The notes under the pieces were generated by a model. The model made no database searches. It was not told the DNA's origin and worked only from the letters and a program-made list of their open reading frames with translations. From NCBI GenBank assembly GCA_029245345.1, contig JAQWPM010000021.1, forward strand, positions 248,001-312,000: a stretch of 64,000 nt of DNA, read 5' to 3'. Made by a program: the position numbers and the translations under genes. Shown here one piece after another: positions 7,821 to 17,225 of the stretch; position 1 is the first letter of the stretch; each line of letters begins with the position of its first letter. The stretch is from Longimicrobiales bacterium (GTDB lineage: Bacteria > Gemmatimonadota > Gemmatimonadetes > Longimicrobiales > Gaopeijiaceae).

Positions 7821-10800
7821 ATGACCTACACACGAATGACATCTCGAGCCGGCACCCTGTCCAGGCTCATTGTCTTGGCAATGCTCGCAGCGTCCTGCGG
7901 CGAGACAGCTCCGGAGTGGCAGGGAGACGGCCCCATCCGCTGGCAAAACATCGTGCCTTCAGGCGATGGGGGTCCGGGGTTCACAAGCCTTACGGAACGC
8001 CAGACCCGCGTGACCTTTGTAAACGACCCATCTGAAGAGATGACGACGCTGAACCAACATCTCGCGAACGGAGCGGGAGTGGCGCTTGGTGACCTAAACG
8101 GCGACGGCGACGTGGACATCTTTCTCGCCAACACGCGCGGGGAGAACGCGTTGTACCTCAATCGGGGCGGCCTGCGTTTCGAAGAGGTCGGCGCAACCGC
8201 CGGGGTGCACCTGACCGATCGGTATCCGACCGGGGTGGCCCTGGCCGATGGTGATGGTGACGGAGACCTAGACCTGTTCATCTCGTCCATGGGAGCCCCT
8301 CTCACCTATCTCGAGAACGACGGGCTCGGCCATTTCACGAACCAGTCCAACGAGGCGGGCTTCTCCCTCAGCCGTGCAGGCAGCACGATGTCTTTGGCGG
8401 ACATCGACGGGGATGGGGACCTAGACCTCTACGCTGCCAACTATCGATTGGATCGTGCGGCTGATGCGTTTTCTCCGGAGGACCGAAGGGACACTCCTGT
8501 GCTCGAAGAGCGGGACGGAGAATGGGTCGTCAACGAGATGTACCGTGAGTACTACCAGGTGGTTCTTGGGCCTGAGGGTGTCATGAGTTGGGAGTTCGGT
8601 GAGGAAGACGATCTATACCTGAACGATGGATCGGGGCGTTTCACGAGAATTCCCGTACAAGGCGACCGCTTCCGTGAAGCAGACGGGACGCCACTGGATC
8701 TCGAACCCCAAGACTGGGGCCTGAGCGCACGGTTCAGGGACCTGAACCAGGACGGCGCGCCCGACCTCTACGTAGCGAATGACTTCGAAAGCCCCGATCA
8801 CATATGGATGAACGACGGATCGGGGACCTTCCAACGAATGGGGGGCCCTGCTCTGCGAAAGACGAGCCACGCTTCCATGTCCGTGGCCTTCGCGGACGTC
8901 GACGCCGACGGGGGCACCGACATCTTCGTCGCAGATATGCTCCCGCTTTCCACGAGGCACAGAAAAACCCAGGTCTCGACCCTGACCGAGCGACGAGCAA
9001 TGCCGGGGGTGGTCTCCGCAACCATGCAGGTCAATCGCAACACCCTGCTCTTGTCTACGCCCGGCGCTGGATACACCGAGGTGGGCCAACAAGCGGGTGT
9101 CGCAGCATCGGGCTGGACGTGGGGAACCGAATTCGTCGACGTGGACCTAGACGGCTACCAAGATCTGCTCGCCGCCAACGGGCATCGTTGGGACCCTCTG
9201 GATGCGGACACTGGCGAGCGACTCCGTCAGACTCCGGCTACCGCGGGAGCGGATTGGCACGAGGTCATCAACCTCTTCCCACAGCTTCGGACCTCGAACG
9301 TAGCGTTCCGTAACCTAGGAGACGGCAACTTCGAGCTCATGCCCAACGGGTGGGGACTCGACGTCGGGCCAGACATCTCGCACGGGCTCGCCACAGGCGA
9401 TCTCGATGGAGACGGCGATCTAGATGTGGTAGTCAATCGGCTCGGTGACCCCGCGCTCGTGTTGAGGAACGATGCGGGCGCCGCTCGTCTCGCGGTTCGA
9501 CTGATTGGAAGCCGGCCGAACACAGCCGCCGTCGGGGCCAGCATCACAGTTACCGGTGGCCCCGTTGTGCAGAAGCGTGAGGTCGGAGCCGGCGGGCTTT
9601 ACCTGTCGCATGCCGACGGAGCTCAGAGCTTCGCCGTAGGGGATACCGAGTCACTGACAATCGAGGTCCGATGGCCGGACGGCACATACTCCGTGGAGGC
9701 CGACGCGCTCCCGAACCGCATCTACGAGATCTCCCAAACCGGCGCTGCTCCCCGCCCAAGGGTGGCAACGGACACGGACGCGTCGCCTGCACTCTTTGAG
9801 CGGATAGCCGGTGGCCTGAGCCCTCAACACAAAGACGCCCCCTTCGATCCGCGACGCGATCAGATCTTGCTCCCCCGCACACTGAGTCGACTCGGACCTG
9901 GCGTAACCTGGACCGACGCTGATTCGGACGGCGACGCCGACCTCCTGGTTGGGGGTGGGGCTGGCGGGACGATTACTTCCTGGGAGAACGCAGGGGGACG
10001 ATTCGGCGCTGGTCGACCGTCGACCCCTCTGACGCTGGATGTCACCACGATCCTCCCCGAGCCTGAACCGGCCGCAGCGATCGTCGGTGTCGCGAACTAC
10101 GAGGCTCCCGACCCCGAGGCGGCTCGTGCGGCGGCACCCGCTCTCACGATGAGTCTCAATGGGATGCGTCCAGGAGGGCTCCGGCCCACGCTTACCTCGA
10201 ACGGGGCCTCCACGGGACCGCTCGCCTCTGCCGACGTGGATGGCGACGGGGATCTGGATGTCTTTATGGGGGGACGAGTCTATCAGGGCGCCTACCCACT
10301 CGCACCGATGTCCCGACTCTTCATCCGCAACGCGGCAGGTGCCCTGGTCTATGATTCGGTGGCGTCTGCCCCGCTCTCACAAACCGGACTCGTTTCAGCA
10401 GCAACGTTTACAGATATCGACGGCGACGCCGACCCTGATCTGGTTCTCGCTATGGACTGGGGCCCGCCACGGCTCTTTGTGAACCAAGACGGACGTTTCT
10501 TTGATCGTACTCGGGAATGGGGTCTGTCCGAATACTCGAGTTGGTGGAATGGGGTGACCGCAGGCGACCTCGACAGTGACGGACGCATGGACCTGGTCCT
10601 CACCTCTTGGGGACGGAATATCGGCCTGAGGCCCGAGCCGGGCCGGCCACTCATGGCCTACTGGGGAGACTTCGATCGCAGTGGTACGCTCGACGTTCTT
10701 CTGGCTATGCAGGACGACCGCATAGGCGGCGTCGCTCCCCTATCAAACCTCCTCAGGCTTTCCACAGGCCTTCCATTCGTCCGCAGGCAGACGACTCCGA

Positions 10801-11522
10801 CCTTCGGAGCTTATGCCGACGCGACGCTAGACCAGATCCTAGGGCCCGCCAGCGAGACCGCCCGCATGCACACCGTGAGCACCCTGGACCACATGGCCTT
10901 CCTCAACCGAGGAGATCGGTTCGAAGCGCTCAGGCTTCCGGCAAAGTCTCAGGAAGCTCCCGCCCACGGAGTCTCAGTGTCAGACTTCGATGGCGATGGT
11001 TCTGAAGACATCATCCTCGCGCAGAACTTCTTTCCCAACGCGACCGGTGCCGAGCGTCGAGATGCCGGATACGGCATGCTTCTGCTCGGAGACGGCGGCG
11101 GGACGCTCCGCGCGACTTCACCCTTGGAGTCGGGAATCGCACTCACTGGGGATCAGCGCGGACTCGCCGTCGCCGACTTCGACGGCGACGCACGCTTGGA
11201 CGTCGCCATTGGCCAAAATTCGGGATCGACTCAATTGCTTCACAACGTCGGAGCCACTCCAGGGCTTAGAGTACGCCTAGTTGGGCCGCCCTCGAATCGT
11301 CATGGAGTGGGTGCCGCGATCCGAATCGTTTACAGCAACAGGATGGGGCCCGCTCGGGAAGTCAGAATGGGCTCCGGCTTCTGGTCCGTCGACGACCCGG
11401 TTCAGGTGATGGGACTCCAATCCGGAGCGGAGGCGATCGAGGTCCGGTGGCCAAACGGATCTATACAACGCGTCGAGATCGAGGACGGAACCCTCGAGGT
11501 TACGGTGCGTCAGCAGAACTGA
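7821..11522 (+). CDS. Two-propeller FG-GAP/ASPIC-UnbV (CRTAC1-like) lipoprotein, copy 1
   Basis: A 1233-residue predicted lipoprotein (lipobox LAASC, Cys26). It has seven D-x-D-G-type calcium-loop repeats (about residues 80-555) followed by an ASPIC/UnbV domain (about 556-636). It then has another seven loops (about 690-1140) and a second UnbV domain to the end. Seven loops per set fits a seven-bladed integrin-like propeller. A short conserved N-terminal segment (WQGDGPIRWQNIVP) is shared with the paralogues at 24161 and 46296. ATG 7821 or 7836 both give a good signal peptide; the open frame reaches 7620. It is the only plus-strand member and converges on the cytochrome/copper protein gene. 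Function is unknown; the architecture suggests a surface protein-binding or carbohydrate-binding role. Confidence 0.85.
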   Translation: MTYTRMTSRAGTLSRLIVLAMLAASCGETAPEWQGDGPIRWQNIVPSGDGGPGFTSLTERQTRVTFVNDPSEEMTTLNQHLANGAGVALGDLNGDGDVDIFLANTRGENALYLNRGGLRFEEVGATAGVHLTDRYPTGVALADGDGDGDLDLFISSMGAPLTYLENDGLGHFTNQSNEAGFSLSRAGSTMSLADIDGDGDLDLYAANYRLDRAADAFSPEDRRDTPVLEERDGEWVVNEMYREYYQVVLGPEGVMSWEFGEEDDLYLNDGSGRFTRIPVQGDRFREADGTPLDLEPQDWGLSARFRDLNQDGAPDLYVANDFESPDHIWMNDGSGTFQRMGGPALRKTSHASMSVAFADVDADGGTDIFVADMLPLSTRHRKTQVSTLTERRAMPGVVSATMQVNRNTLLLSTPGAGYTEVGQQAGVAASGWTWGTEFVDVDLDGYQDLLAANGHRWDPLDADTGERLRQTPATAGADWHEVINLFPQLRTSNVAFRNLGDGNFELMPNGWGLDVGPDISHGLATGDLDGDGDLDVVVNRLGDPALVLRNDAGAARLAVRLIGSRPNTAAVGASITVTGGPVVQKREVGAGGLYLSHADGAQSFAVGDTESLTIEVRWPDGTYSVEADALPNRIYEISQTGAAPRPRVATDTDASPALFERIAGGLSPQHKDAPFDPRRDQILLPRTLSRLGPGVTWTDADSDGDADLLVGGGAGGTITSWENAGGRFGAGRPSTPLTLDVTTILPEPEPAAAIVGVANYEAPDPEAARAAAPALTMSLNGMRPGGLRPTLTSNGASTGPLASADVDGDGDLDVFMGGRVYQGAYPLAPMSRLFIRNAAGALVYDSVASAPLSQTGLVSAATFTDIDGDADPDLVLAMDWGPPRLFVNQDGRFFDRTREWGLSEYSSWWNGVTAGDLDSDGRMDLVLTSWGRNIGLRPEPGRPLMAYWGDFDRSGTLDVLLAMQDDRIGGVAPLSNLLRLSTGLPFVRRQTTPTFGAYADATLDQILGPASETARMHTVSTLDHMAFLNRGDRFEALRLPAKSQEAPAHGVSVSDFDGDGSEDIILAQNFFPNATGAERRDAGYGMLLLGDGGGTLRATSPLESGIALTGDQRGLAVADFDGDARLDVAIGQNSGSTQLLHNVGATPGLRVRLVGPPSNRHGVGAAIRIVYSNRMGPAREVRMGSGFWSVDDPVQVMGLQSGAEAIEVRWPNGSIQRVEIEDGTLEVTVRQQN

Positions 11523-11543
11523 CGCGTTGACGACCCGAGCAGG

Positions 11544-13733
11544 CTAACGACCTGGCTGTACGTAGGTCCGCTGTGCTCGATACAAGTCTCGTCGGGCGGT
11601 CAGTTCGGGGATTCGCTGGCCCTGATCTCTAAGACGTGCTTCGGCGATTGCTTGCTCGATGAGAGACACCGCATCAATGAACCGTCCGCCTGCTGCGAAA
11701 GCCGCAGCCTGCACATCCAGGACCGCAGGATGTGGTCCGGCAATCTGCCGAATCTGGCCCGCGAGGTCGGCAGCTAGATCGGGACGGCGATTCTCCGGAC
11801 TCCCGTCTGTGGCCAGCGCCCATCCAACCGCCAGGGCTGCCCCAACGTTGCTTCCGTCAATCGCGAGCCCCGCATTGAGTTCCAATAAGGCATCCTCGCC
11901 GCGGGCCAACGAGACGAGGGTTACGGCCCGATTGAACCGTGCCGGAGCGAACTGTGGGGCGATCCGGATCGCGGCCCGGTAGTGGACCTCAGCTTCTGCA
12001 TGACGTCCGAGGTCCCGCAAGACGCTCCCGAGGTTGTTCCGAGACTCCGTGTGCACCGAGTCAATGGAGACCGCTCGCTCCAGCGCCTGCAGGGCCCCCG
12101 ACAGATCGCCTGAAGTGGCCCTAAGCCGGCCAAGGTCGTTCCACGCGGACGGATAATCGGGGAGCGCCGCCACTGCCCGTTCGTAGAGCCTGACCGCGGC
12201 GTCAGCCTCACCCTGCTCCTCCCGGATAAGCCCCATGTTGTGGAGCGCCTGAGCGTAGTTCGGGTTTATCGAAAGTGCTCGTGAATAGTCGTCCACAGCT
12301 TCGTCCAAATCGCCGATCGACTGAGCGTGACTCCCTAGTGCGAAGTGAGCCTCTGGGTCGTCGGGCTCGGCGTCGAGCCGATACATCCAACCCTCTACAC
12401 GATCGTCGACGTCCTTCGCCGCAAGCGCCTGGGCTAGTGGTATCACATCCTCCGGAGCGTCTGGCATTACCTGGAGCCAGAACTCGGCCATCTCATCCGT
12501 TGAGTTGGGGCCGTACCCACACCACTGGGGCGGATCGAACGGATTTAAGGGGTTCCCAGCGGAGTTGTCGTACAGGTACCGGATGTGCACGGTGCTTTGT
12601 GCAGGGATCGGGATCGCCTCCGAATATTGGTAGGCATCCTGCCAGTTGAAATCCCACTTCGGAATGTTCAGTAACGGAATCGAGTCGCCTGCAGGGGTGA
12701 TCGCCCACCCGTCCATCTGCTTGCCCCGATAGTGAGCGTGTGGATACACACCCAGTGCGGTCACGGAAACAGGCAACTGTATCTCATCGATGACTTCGTA
12801 GTCTGTATCTCCCGCAGGGATATCCATCGTCTGACCGCCGAGCCTCACGATCAACGGGATATTCTCTGGAGGTTCATCCGTGAAGTAGAGCCCCACTGAG
12901 ACTCCTGCATCTGCAGGCGTACCGGTCGGACGTAGGTGCAGCTGGACGACGAAGTCGGTCCCGGGCTCCAAGAGCCATGCCATGCCCGGTGGATACGGTG
13001 TCGGGATGCGTCCCGGTGTCCAGCCGAGGAAGAAGCCGCCTGGGGTCCCCGCCTCCGTCCGCGAGAACATGTCATCGAAACCCGGTAGGGAATCTCGAGC
13101 GTCCGCTAGGCGCGACGACGCCGTCTCATCCACCCTCACGGTCGCATGGTGGACCACCTTGGTATTCTTCGGCCGGAGCTCCACAGCTCTGACCCACCGA
13201 GGTCGATCGACGGACGCCGGAATCACGAAATTTCGAAACAGCTCGGGGCCGCCTCCCGGAACGGGGAAGCCCTCTTGGGTCTCCACGACAAGGTCCGGCC
13301 CGCCAAGAGTCCAACCCTCCGTGAACGTTGGCGGGTCGGGCGCCCGCTCGAGATCTCCTTCGGGCGCTCCCGATGCCGCCCATGCGACGAGCAGTTCAAT
13401 CTCGCCCTCTTCGAGAAGCCGCTCGCCATCCATGTGCGGTCCGTCCGCCGATGGGAGCCACGGAGGCATCTTCCGCGCGGACACCATCTCAGCCATGTCC
13501 TCAGCGCGTCGGGACGCCCCTGCATACCGCAACATCGAGAACGGTGCGGAGCCCTGCGGCCGATGGCACTGCGCGCACTCTCGATAGACCAACTCACCAA
13601 CACCATTCGACCAGGTGGGTGGCTCTCCCGCTCCACAGGCTGCCAAGATCGTGACGCCAAGGGCGGAGGCCGCCCAAGCACCGGACCGTAAGAGCTTGCC
13701 CAAGTGTCTGGATCGTGGTTCGCGGTAGCTCAT
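11544..13733 (-). CDS. Cytochrome c / type II copper monooxygenase-like / TPR lipoprotein
   Basis: A 729-residue predicted lipoprotein (lipobox LAAC, Cys33) with three parts. A small cytochrome c domain has CAQCH (53-57) and a distal MPPW (Met89). A region resembling the ascorbate-dependent copper monooxygenases (peptidylglycine and dopamine type) spans about 140-430. All expected copper ligands are present: HH (195-196), the histidine in QLHLRP (266), H-x-H in YPHAHYRGK (332, 334) and the methionine in STDEMAEFW (415). About eight TPR repeats follow to the end. It is the last gene of the 16 kb minus-strand cluster, 9 bp after the preceding gene, with AGGA ahead of its ATG. Family knowledge supports a copper-bound oxidative domain fed by heme; the substrate is unknown. 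Confidence 0.8.
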   Translation of the reverse strand: MSYREPRSRHLGKLLRSGAWAASALGVTILAACGAGEPPTWSNGVGELVYRECAQCHRPQGSAPFSMLRYAGASRRAEDMAEMVSARKMPPWLPSADGPHMDGERLLEEGEIELLVAWAASGAPEGDLERAPDPPTFTEGWTLGGPDLVVETQEGFPVPGGGPELFRNFVIPASVDRPRWVRAVELRPKNTKVVHHATVRVDETASSRLADARDSLPGFDDMFSRTEAGTPGGFFLGWTPGRIPTPYPPGMAWLLEPGTDFVVQLHLRPTGTPADAGVSVGLYFTDEPPENIPLIVRLGGQTMDIPAGDTDYEVIDEIQLPVSVTALGVYPHAHYRGKQMDGWAITPAGDSIPLLNIPKWDFNWQDAYQYSEAIPIPAQSTVHIRYLYDNSAGNPLNPFDPPQWCGYGPNSTDEMAEFWLQVMPDAPEDVIPLAQALAAKDVDDRVEGWMYRLDAEPDDPEAHFALGSHAQSIGDLDEAVDDYSRALSINPNYAQALHNMGLIREEQGEADAAVRLYERAVAALPDYPSAWNDLGRLRATSGDLSGALQALERAVSIDSVHTESRNNLGSVLRDLGRHAEAEVHYRAAIRIAPQFAPARFNRAVTLVSLARGEDALLELNAGLAIDGSNVGAALAVGWALATDGSPENRRPDLAADLAGQIRQIAGPHPAVLDVQAAAFAAGGRFIDAVSLIEQAIAEARLRDQGQRIPELTARRDLYRAQRTYVQPGR

Positions 13734-13742
13734 AACGGCGTC

Positions 13743-16700
13743 CTAACGCGACGGAGGCATCGCGCCACCCAGCGGTGGGACCGGTACCGCTTCCCTCGTG
13801 TGATAGACGTCGAACAACTCTGGGAACGGGTAAGCCTCGTCCTCGCCATAGGGATATCGGCTCATGCCATGAAAAGGGAGCGGCTCAACACGCCAGCCAT
13901 CTGCCGTGTTCACATCCGCGTCCTTTATCCAGCCTTCTGTGTAGATCAAGAAGTCCCTGCTCCAGCCCTCCGGGAGCGGAGGCACCGGTCCGGCGTCAAA
14001 GAGAATCGCGAGTTCGTCGCCGGGGCCCATGATGGGATATCGATCGTCGGCCTCGCCGATGAGAGGAAGGACGTCACCGTACCGTGTGTAGCTGCCTTGA
14101 ATGGGCCGCCACGGGGACTCCTCACTCACCACCTCATAGTCGAACCAATGCGGGCCAAACCGCCCGCCTTTCCTGTACTGTCGGGAAAATCCACGGTACC
14201 TGAAGTCGGCCTCAGTAGGCTCCAGCCGGTTCATCACGACTTGTGCGCGCGGGCTCCCAACCGAGACGAAGGCCTCATCCCAGTAGATGTTCATGTTCGT
14301 GCGCAGCCGCACGCGATGATCGTCCGTCGGGAAGAGTCCCGTAAGGTCTTGGATGACGGTCTTGTTCTTTCCTGACGGGAAACTCATGACCGGCACAACG
14401 GTCACCCAATCGCCCCCGACTCCCACGACTTCGAGATGCGGCATCACGGTCTCAAGTTCCTCCGATTGCGAGATAGCCACATTGATGCTGGCATCCGTCG
14501 GGAAGATCCAACCCCGCAGGTAGAGTTCGACGGACTCGTCCGTATCAAACGCTCCGAGATCCAAGACGAGGTCGTGGACCTCGCTAACCCCTTGATACCG
14601 GTCGGGCTCAAAGCTCGTCACGTAGTTGTCATCGGACGCGAGAAGCTCCGGTAGGACATCGCGCCCGAGTTGGTCCACTGCCGAAAGCGGCCGACGCTTT
14701 TCGGATACCTGGTGGAGCGAGAGGGGTGCATCCGGATCCGGCCACACGAACCGTTCGTCAACGAAGACGTCCACCGAGTCCGGGTGATCTACCACGACGA
14801 GATCGACCTCATCGATGTAGAAGACCTCCCAAAGTTCTCCAGTCACGCGCATTTCGTACCGACCGTCTCGTTCCCGTAGTGCCTCGCCCGGGATCCGCAG
14901 GTACTCTTGTGAAGGCCTCGCCGGGGCGTACTCGGTACCCCCCGCAGCCATCAAGCCCATAGGCATGCCAAGTGCACTCTTCCACATCAGGTCGGTAACG
15001 AAGGTGAAGGCCTCCCCGTCCCAGGTGTACAAGAATGGGCACGATCCTTTCAGAATCTGCTCCTCGACGACCGACTGGTTGGCCCCGGGATAGAAGAGGT
15101 TCTGCGGCACTCCGTTCGGCCACCGCACACGGACGACATCGGCGCGGGCGTGTTGTCCGAGCCCAATGTGGATGTCGGGGCCGGTCACCACTCGAGTCTG
15201 GTACAGCCCGCCGGCCCGTACCTCCAACTTCGCGCCAAGGCCGAAGTGGTTGTTCTTGCCGCTCCCCGTGGACAGGCCGACCAACTGCATCTTGAGGTAA
15301 CGGTTGGCATTACCGCCATCGTTGCGAAGGAGCCGTGCCGCACCATCTGCCGTCGATACGAAGATGTCGAGATCACCATCGTCGCCGAAATCCCCCGTCG
15401 CAATGCGCCGAAGCGGTGGCACATCGGGAAGAAGATCCGAGACGTCGTCGAATTGCCCAGCGGCGGCATTCCGGAACAACCGGATCACACCCTCGTCGCC
15501 TGACTCCCCAACAAGGAGCACGTCGAGCCACCCATCGTTGTCGAAATCGATGAATGCGGCATCGTGCACATCGAAGTCACGCGCCGACGCGAGCAGCGCT
15601 GTAGGACGATCATCCGCCCCGAACGTCGTCCCGGACTCGTTCAGATACAGCTCGACTGCACGGCCACCCCGCGGAGCGACCAGTACGTCCAAGAAGCCGT
15701 CATTGTTGTAGTCGCCAACCGAGGAGATCCCAGTACCGGCCGCATAAGACCCCAAGCCTTCCGGCCTCGCCGCAAACCGGCCGAGTCGTTCGTTGTCGTA
15801 CACCCGAGCTTGCCGACCATCGGCCGACACCACGAAGTCGATATCGTCGTCGTCGTCGAAGTCACCAAACGCCATCGACCCGCCCGCACCTGCATTGCCA
15901 ATACCGGCGCGCGATGTCACGTCCGTAAACGACCCGTCCAGGTTGTTCCGGAGCAGAAAGCCACCCGACGCGCCGGAGACGCTCAGATCAAGGTCACCGT
16001 CCTGATCGAAATCCAAGAACAGCGGCGCGCCGGCCGGAACGGACAGACCCAAGGAACTCGTCACATCTGAGAATGAGCCGTCTCTTGCGTTCCGATACAG
16101 CCTTCCTTCCCCATCGGCTGCCACATAGAGATCGAGAAACCCATCGTTGTCATAGTCGCCGAACAGCGCGGCGCTGGGCTGCCCCGAGGCAAGCCCGGCG
16201 ACCTGCGTGACATCGACGAAGCCAGTGATCTCGTTTTGGAGCAGGCGGCCGCCCACAAAGAGGTCACGGTCACCGTCACCGTCATAGTCCGCGAAAGCGA
16301 GCACACCCGTGTTCGCGGCACCCGATCCCGCCGGGATCCCGACTATGTCGGTCGCGTCGGTAAAACGCAGCGCAGCGAGTACCGTCTCTGGATCCCGTAC
16401 CTCCGTCCCAAACGTCTCGCTGAACGTCACCAAGGGGAATCCTACGAGCACGCCCCCCGGGCCCCGAAGGTCTATCAGGCCCTGTTGGTACGCGGGCGTC
16501 GTGCGCATGACGTTGTGGAACGCCAGAGCAGGCCCACGAGCGCCCGGGGCGTCTCCTGCCCGGGCTGCGACTAAAGCAGCATCGAACAAGTCCTGCCCCT
16601 CCACGGGGAATTCAGGCACAAGTTGGCGCAGGTCTTCGAGACCGACCGCAGCCGCCGACGCATCTCCGGAAGTGAGCAAGGCGCTCACCTGCTCCACCCG

Positions 16701-17225
16701 TGCCGCCACATTCGCTGGCTGAAGTTCGACCACCTGCCCTAACGCGGACGCCTGGCGGGCCGCAGCGGCAGAGTCGCCGATGTCCGCGTCCATGGACGCC
16801 AAGGCGTACAGGATCTTCACGTGTTGGGGGTCCGCTTCGAGCGCCGCTTCAAGCGTGGCCCGAGCGTCATCCGTACGATCCTGAGCCAGGAATATCTCGG
16901 CTAGAATGAGACGTACATCGGGAGCGGCGGGCTCTAGTTCGAGCGCCCGTGCCACCTCCACCTGCGCTTCAGAAAGGCGGGCCATGCGCAGATACGTCAG
17001 TCCCAGATTCGCGTAACCCAGGGGCTCCTGCGGGGCCATTTCGACGAGTCGCTCGAACTCCACTGCCGCCTCGTCGAGCCGGTTCTCTTCGAGGTAGGCC
17101 AGGCCCACGGTGCGAATGGTCAGGACCTCGGCCGGGTCCAGCGGCGGCCCAGCGTCAGCACACCCGGCCATTAAGCCCACCGCGAACATCACGTTGAAAG
17201 CCCGCCCGGAGCTTGAGAGCATCAT
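13743..17225 (-). CDS. TPR + FG-GAP propeller + ASPIC/UnbV lipoprotein with large C-terminal domain
   Basis: A 1160-residue predicted lipoprotein (LMAGC, Cys22). TPR repeats fill about residues 25-220. Then come seven FG-GAP loops (for example FADYDGDGDRDLFVGG and FGDYDNDGFLDLYVAA), an ASPIC/UnbV domain and a C-terminal region of roughly 430 residues. That region begins with SCPFLYTWDGEAFTFVTDLM. Similar regions are known from other multidomain CRTAC1-type proteins, but I cannot name the fold. The start is taken at 17225 because its ATGA overlaps the stop of the preceding cluster gene; the frame is open to 17489 but that part overlaps the neighbour and has no signal peptide. It is part of the cytochrome/propeller cluster. 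Confidence 0.82.
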   Translation of the reverse strand: MMLSSSGRAFNVMFAVGLMAGCADAGPPLDPAEVLTIRTVGLAYLEENRLDEAAVEFERLVEMAPQEPLGYANLGLTYLRMARLSEAQVEVARALELEPAAPDVRLILAEIFLAQDRTDDARATLEAALEADPQHVKILYALASMDADIGDSAAAARQASALGQVVELQPANVAARVEQVSALLTSGDASAAAVGLEDLRQLVPEFPVEGQDLFDAALVAARAGDAPGARGPALAFHNVMRTTPAYQQGLIDLRGPGGVLVGFPLVTFSETFGTEVRDPETVLAALRFTDATDIVGIPAGSGAANTGVLAFADYDGDGDRDLFVGGRLLQNEITGFVDVTQVAGLASGQPSAALFGDYDNDGFLDLYVAADGEGRLYRNARDGSFSDVTSSLGLSVPAGAPLFLDFDQDGDLDLSVSGASGGFLLRNNLDGSFTDVTSRAGIGNAGAGGSMAFGDFDDDDDIDFVVSADGRQARVYDNERLGRFAARPEGLGSYAAGTGISSVGDYNNDGFLDVLVAPRGGRAVELYLNESGTTFGADDRPTALLASARDFDVHDAAFIDFDNDGWLDVLLVGESGDEGVIRLFRNAAAGQFDDVSDLLPDVPPLRRIATGDFGDDGDLDIFVSTADGAARLLRNDGGNANRYLKMQLVGLSTGSGKNNHFGLGAKLEVRAGGLYQTRVVTGPDIHIGLGQHARADVVRVRWPNGVPQNLFYPGANQSVVEEQILKGSCPFLYTWDGEAFTFVTDLMWKSALGMPMGLMAAGGTEYAPARPSQEYLRIPGEALRERDGRYEMRVTGELWEVFYIDEVDLVVVDHPDSVDVFVDERFVWPDPDAPLSLHQVSEKRRPLSAVDQLGRDVLPELLASDDNYVTSFEPDRYQGVSEVHDLVLDLGAFDTDESVELYLRGWIFPTDASINVAISQSEELETVMPHLEVVGVGGDWVTVVPVMSFPSGKNKTVIQDLTGLFPTDDHRVRLRTNMNIYWDEAFVSVGSPRAQVVMNRLEPTEADFRYRGFSRQYRKGGRFGPHWFDYEVVSEESPWRPIQGSYTRYGDVLPLIGEADDRYPIMGPGDELAILFDAGPVPPLPEGWSRDFLIYTEGWIKDADVNTADGWRVEPLPFHGMSRYPYGEDEAYPFPELFDVYHTREAVPVPPLGGAMPPSR

